This document shows, in pieces, positions 61,230 to 64,000 of a DNA stretch of 64,000 nt (its first letter is position 1; every line of letters starts with the position of its first letter). The notes below the pieces were generated by a model that ran no database searches, was not told the DNA's origin, and saw only the letters and a list, made by a program, of their open reading frames with translations. The position numbers and the translations under genes were made by a program. Source of the DNA: Caballeronia telluris (GTDB lineage: Bacteria; Pseudomonadota; Gammaproteobacteria; Burkholderiales; Burkholderiaceae); contig NZ_FCNZ02000010.1 in NCBI RefSeq assembly GCF_001544495.1, positions 168,968-232,967 of the forward strand, written 5' to 3'.

Positions 61230-62369
61230 TCACACGGCCCGGACTTCGATCACCTTCGACTGCCGGCCCATGCGCTCGGCGAGTCGCGTGCGATCCTGCA
61301 CGGTGCCCGCGAGTTGTCCGCAGGCAGCGTCGATGTCGTCGCCGCGCGTCTTTCGCACTGTCGTCACGATGCCGGCATCCATCAGCACCTGCGCGAAACG
61401 CTTGATCTGATCGTTGCGCGAACGCACGAGGCCGGACTCCGGAAACGGATTGAACGGAATCAGGTTGAATTTGCACGGCACGTCGCGCGTGACGGCCAGC
61501 AGTTCCCGCGCGTGCGCTTCGGTGTCGTTCACGCCGTCGAGCATGCAGTATTCGAACGTGATGAAATCGCGCGGCGCAACCTTCAGGTAACGCTGGCAGG
61601 CCGCCATCAGTTCGCGCAACGGGTACTTCTTGTTCAGTGGCACCAGCATGTCGCGCAGCGGATCGTTCGGCGCGTGCAGCGACACCGCGAGCGCCACCGG
61701 CAGATCGGCGGCGAGGCGGTCCATCATCGGCACGACGCCCGAGGTGGAAAGCGTCACGCGCCGGCGCGACAGGCCGTAGGCGTTGTCGTCGAGCATCAGG
61801 CGCATGGCGGGAACCACGGCATCGTAGTTCAGCATGGGTTCGCCCATGCCCATCATCACGACGTTCGTCACGACGCGCTCGCCCTTGCCCGGGCCGCCGA
61901 CCTCGCGTCCGAGCGACTTGCGCAGCGCGAATTCGGCCATGCGCAATTGACCGATGATTTCGCCGGTCGTCAGGTTGCGCGAAAAGCCCTGTTTGCCCGT
62001 CGAGCAAAAGCGGCAATTCACGGCGCAGCCCGCCTGCGACGACACGCACAGCGTGCCGCGATTTTCTTCGGGGATGAAAACGGTCTCGACCGCATTACTG
62101 TTGCCGACGTCGATCAGCCACTTGCGCGTGCCGTCGGTGGAAACGTGATCGCGGACGATCTCGGGCATCGCCATGTTGGCGCGGCCCTTCAATTTTTCGC
62201 GCAAAGATTTTGCCAGGTCGGTCATGCCGTCGAAGTCGTCGACGCCGTACTGGTGGATCCAGCGCTGCAACTGCTTGGCGCGAAACGGCTTTTCCCCAAG
62301 GCTGTCGCAGTAAGCCACGAGCCCGGCGGCGTCGAGATCGAGAAGGTTGACGGTTGAGCTGCTCGTCAT
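61230..62369 (-). CDS. rlmN: 23S rRNA (A2503-C2) / tRNA (A37-C2) methyltransferase RlmN
   Basis: A radical-SAM methyltransferase. The 379-residue protein binds a 4Fe-4S cluster through Cys115, Cys119 and Cys122 (CAVNCRFC). [10 protein letters not shown] and SLHAPND segments contact SAM, and the second catalytic Cys lies near the C-terminus in [14 protein letters not shown] 62369 ([16 protein letters not shown]) fits relatives; ATG 62384, five codons upstream, is possible. It lies between ndk and the rodZ-like gene. Confidence 0.96.
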   Translation of the reverse strand: MTSSSTVNLLDLDAAGLVAYCDSLGEKPFRAKQLQRWIHQYGVDDFDGMTDLAKSLREKLKGRANMAMPEIVRDHVSTDGTRKWLIDVGNSNAVETVFIPEENRGTLCVSSQAGCAVNCRFCSTGKQGFSRNLTTGEIIGQLRMAEFALRKSLGREVGGPGKGERVVTNVVMMGMGEPMLNYDAVVPAMRLMLDDNAYGLSRRRVTLSTSGVVPMMDRLAADLPVALAVSLHAPNDPLRDMLVPLNKKYPLRELMAACQRYLKVAPRDFITFEYCMLDGVNDTEAHARELLAVTRDVPCKFNLIPFNPFPESGLVRSRNDQIKRFAQVLMDAGIVTTVRKTRGDDIDAACGQLAGTVQDRTRLAERMGRQSKVIEVRAV

Positions 62370-62478
62370 GTCGAATTCTGCCATTTCTGTCTTGAGCGTT
62401 GCCCGGGCGAGGCGCCCGGGCCGTTCGCGCCAATTCGAGAGGCGCCGCCGCGAAGGCGGCAGCGCCATCATCTTTAGA

Positions 62479-62904
62479 TTAGCGCGAGTAAACGTTCACT
62501 TCCGGGAAAAAGAACGCGATTTCCTGACGCGCGGTTTCCGGCGCGTCCGAACCGTGCACGGCGTTGGCGTCGATGCTGTCGGCGAAATCCGCACGGATCG
62601 TGCCCTTGTCGGCCTTCTTCGGGTCCGTCGCGCCCATCAGGTCGCGGTTCTTGGCGATTGCGTTCTCGCCTTCGAGCGCCTGGATCATCACCGGGCCCGA
62701 AATCATGAATTCGACGAGGTCCTTGAAGAACGGACGTGCAGCGTGCACGGCGTAGAACTTCTCCGCGTCGGCGCGCGACAGGTGAACCATGCGCGACGCA
62801 ACGATCTTGAGGCCAGCATTTTCGAAACGGCTGTAGATCTGGCCGATAACGTTCTTTGCCACTGCGTCCGGCTTGATGATCGACAGGGTGCGCTCGATTG
62901 CCAT
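62479..62904 (-). CDS. ndk: Nucleoside diphosphate kinase
   Basis: Transfers the gamma-phosphate from ATP to other nucleoside diphosphates through a phosphohistidine. The 141-residue protein begins [15 protein letters not shown], and the active site is [12 protein letters not shown] with His117. TTGGAG lies a few bases before ATG 62904. It is the first gene of the long leftward block and faces the BI-1 gene. Confidence 0.97.
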   Translation of the reverse strand: MAIERTLSIIKPDAVAKNVIGQIYSRFENAGLKIVASRMVHLSRADAEKFYAVHAARPFFKDLVEFMISGPVMIQALEGENAIAKNRDLMGATDPKKADKGTIRADFADSIDANAVHGSDAPETARQEIAFFFPEVNVYSR

Positions 62905-63186
62905 GAAAAACTCCAAAAAATGAATGGGTTACGAATTTAAATGAATCGACAATTGTAGCACGAAGACATGTATGATTGCGATTGAAACCTTACGGTATCG
63001 TAAGAATCAAACAAAGCGTCACAGATGGCTTGGGAAGGCGTGCGCTTCGGTGCAGCGGTATTGAATTCAGTGCAAGATAGACCCATATTTGTGGCGCATG
63101 CGACCGGCGGACGCTGCGCCTGAGCATCAAACCACCGCTTTACGGATGTCTTGTTCGACAAATCAAGGCAAAGGCAAGGAGAAACC
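62905..63186. promoter_or_regulatory. Divergent ndk / BI-1 control region
   Basis: It contains a dyad CTTACG-GTAT-CGTAAG (62989-63004) and, for the rightward gene, a candidate promoter TTGAAT (63061-63066), 17-base spacer, CATATT (63084-63089). TACAAT near 62958 on the minus strand could be the ndk -10. These are predictions from consensus only. Confidence 0.35.
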
Positions 63187-63885
63187 ATGAACGAATCACC
63201 CTACAGTTTTGGCCGCAGCGGCACGGTCACGTCGGTCGAGACGCGCAACCGCGTGCTGCGCAACACCTACTGGCTGCTGGCGCTCTCGATGGTGCCGACG
63301 GTGCTCGGCGCCTGGGTCGGCGTCGCGACCGGCTTCTCGCTGTTCGCGGCCACCAGCCCGACGATGAGCTTCATCGCGTTCCTCGCCATCGCGTTCGGCT
63401 TCATGTTCGCGATCGAGAAGACGAAAGACAGCGCCATCGGTGTCCTCGTGCTGCTCGGCTTCACGTTCTTCATGGGGCTGATGCTCTCGCGTCTCCTGAG
63501 CTTCATTCTCGGGTTCTCGAACGGGCCGCAGCTCATCATGATGGCATTCGGCGGCACGGGTGTGATCTTCGCGGTCATGGCGACCATCGCGACGGTCAGC
63601 AAGCGCGATTTTTCGGGCCTCGGCAAGTGGCTCTTCATGGGCGTGCTGGTGATCCTGCTCGCGGCGTTCGCGAACATCTTCCTGCAACTGCCGGCGCTCA
63701 TGCTGACGGTCTCCGTGCTGGCGATTGTGATCTTCTCCGCGTACATGCTGTTCGACGTGCAGCGCGTCGTGAACGGCGGCGAGACGAACTACATCAGCGC
63801 GACGCTCGCGATCTACCTGGATCTGTACAACGTGTTCACGAACCTGCTGGCGCTGCTCGGCATCTTCGGCGGCAACCGCAACTGA
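63187..63885 (+). CDS. Bax inhibitor-1/YccA family membrane protein
   Basis: A 232-residue inner-membrane protein with seven predicted helices and a basic N-terminus (NRVLRNTYWLLALSMVPT), of the BI-1/TMBIM family. E. coli YccA, a relative, is a substrate and inhibitor of FtsH; other members act as pH-dependent calcium leaks. Typical segments are FAIEKTKDSAIGVLVLLGFTFFMGLMLSRLL, AYMLFDVQRVVNGGETNYI and the C-terminal LDLYNVFTNLLALLGIFGGNRN. AAGGAGAAACC directly precedes ATG 63187. Its presence near hflKC, which also act on FtsH, may be more than coincidence. Confidence 0.93.
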   Translation: MNESPYSFGRSGTVTSVETRNRVLRNTYWLLALSMVPTVLGAWVGVATGFSLFAATSPTMSFIAFLAIAFGFMFAIEKTKDSAIGVLVLLGFTFFMGLMLSRLLSFILGFSNGPQLIMMAFGGTGVIFAVMATIATVSKRDFSGLGKWLFMGVLVILLAAFANIFLQLPALMLTVSVLAIVIFSAYMLFDVQRVVNGGETNYISATLAIYLDLYNVFTNLLALLGIFGGNRN

Positions 63886-63924
63886 TCCGGCGTTCGCCTC
63901 AACGAAAAACCGGCCCTCGGGCAT

Positions 63925-63960
63925 AATGCCGTTCAGTTAAGCGACTGAACGGCATTTTTG
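63925..63960 (+). terminator. Intrinsic terminator after the BI-1 gene
   Basis: AATGCCGTTCAG (63925-63936) and CTGAACGGCATT (63945-63956) form a 12-bp stem followed by TTT. The last 40 bases of the window show no gene. Confidence 0.88.
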
Positions 63961-64000
63961 TTGGCTGCTCAAAGTAGTTGTAAACGGGGCTCGGCGATGT

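Overview
This 64 kb window is GC-rich, gene-dense chromosomal DNA of a beta-proteobacterium, most likely Burkholderiaceae of the Paraburkholderia/Caballeronia/Burkholderia type. The reasons are the gene order hisZ-DUF2065-hflC-hflK-hflX-hfq-der-bamB-yfgM-hisS-ispG-rodZ-like-rlmN-ndk, the HisZ/HisS pair, the protein sequences recognised, and pervasive codon bias that leaves long open frames on the wrong strand. I see no prophage, insertion sequence, CRISPR array, rRNA or tRNA gene. It reads as core and metabolic chromosome, not a mobile island.

Layout. (1) 1-11.8 kb: mixed genes: a penicillin-binding protein 1A running off the left edge, a small ribbon-helix-helix protein, a frameshifted DUF2177 remnant, a PspA protein next to a TPR/membrane/glycine-rich protein, glgX, a DUF2252 protein, mscL, an unrecognised gene and a dodecin. 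(2) 11.9-28.7 kb: purine uptake and breakdown. A BMP-type ABC importer (binding protein, two permeases, double ATPase) faces a LysR regulator. It is followed by an 8-oxoguanine/guanine-type deaminase and then a complete urate-to-glyoxylate route: PuuD (urate to 5-hydroxyisourate), UraH, UraD (to S-allantoin), an allantoin/hydantoin racemase, PuuE (allantoinase), Alc (allantoicase) and AllA (ureidoglycolate lyase), with an NCS1 permease and a GntR/FCD regulator at the end. A DUF1579 protein sits inside this set. (3) 29-31 kb: ldcA-tadA-DUF1992, each start overlapping the previous stop by four bases. (4) 31.1-37.1 kb: ddpXABCDF, a D-Ala-D-Ala dipeptidase with its dipeptide ABC importer in the same order as in E. 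coli. (5) 37.4-47.6 kb: thpR, guaA, a membrane protein with a DPxTGR repeat tail, guaB, an EamA exporter, kup, a phosphoribosyltransferase and purA. (6) 47.7-62.9 kb: the housekeeping block from hisZ to ndk, all on the minus strand. (7) 63-64 kb: a Bax-inhibitor-1/YccA membrane protein and its terminator.

Two themes recur. Purine metabolism appears as uptake and catabolism (region 2) and as nucleotide synthesis and salvage (guaA, guaB, purA, the phosphoribosyltransferase). Cell-wall recycling appears as LdcA and DdpXABCDF, with PBP1A at the edge. Regulatory signals I can support are two TTGTNNACAA dyads upstream of the GntR gene, one of them over its -35 box; a CATAT-N8-ATATG dyad between the LysR gene and the importer operon; and about ten strong intrinsic terminators, several shared by convergent genes.

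I did not find an obviously new multi-gene system. The best leads are the DUF1579 gene inside the urate pathway, the PspA/TPR-glycine-rich pair, the repeat-tailed membrane protein between guaA and guaB, the repeat-encoded HflX tail and its uncertain start, and the DUF2177 gene caught in decay.
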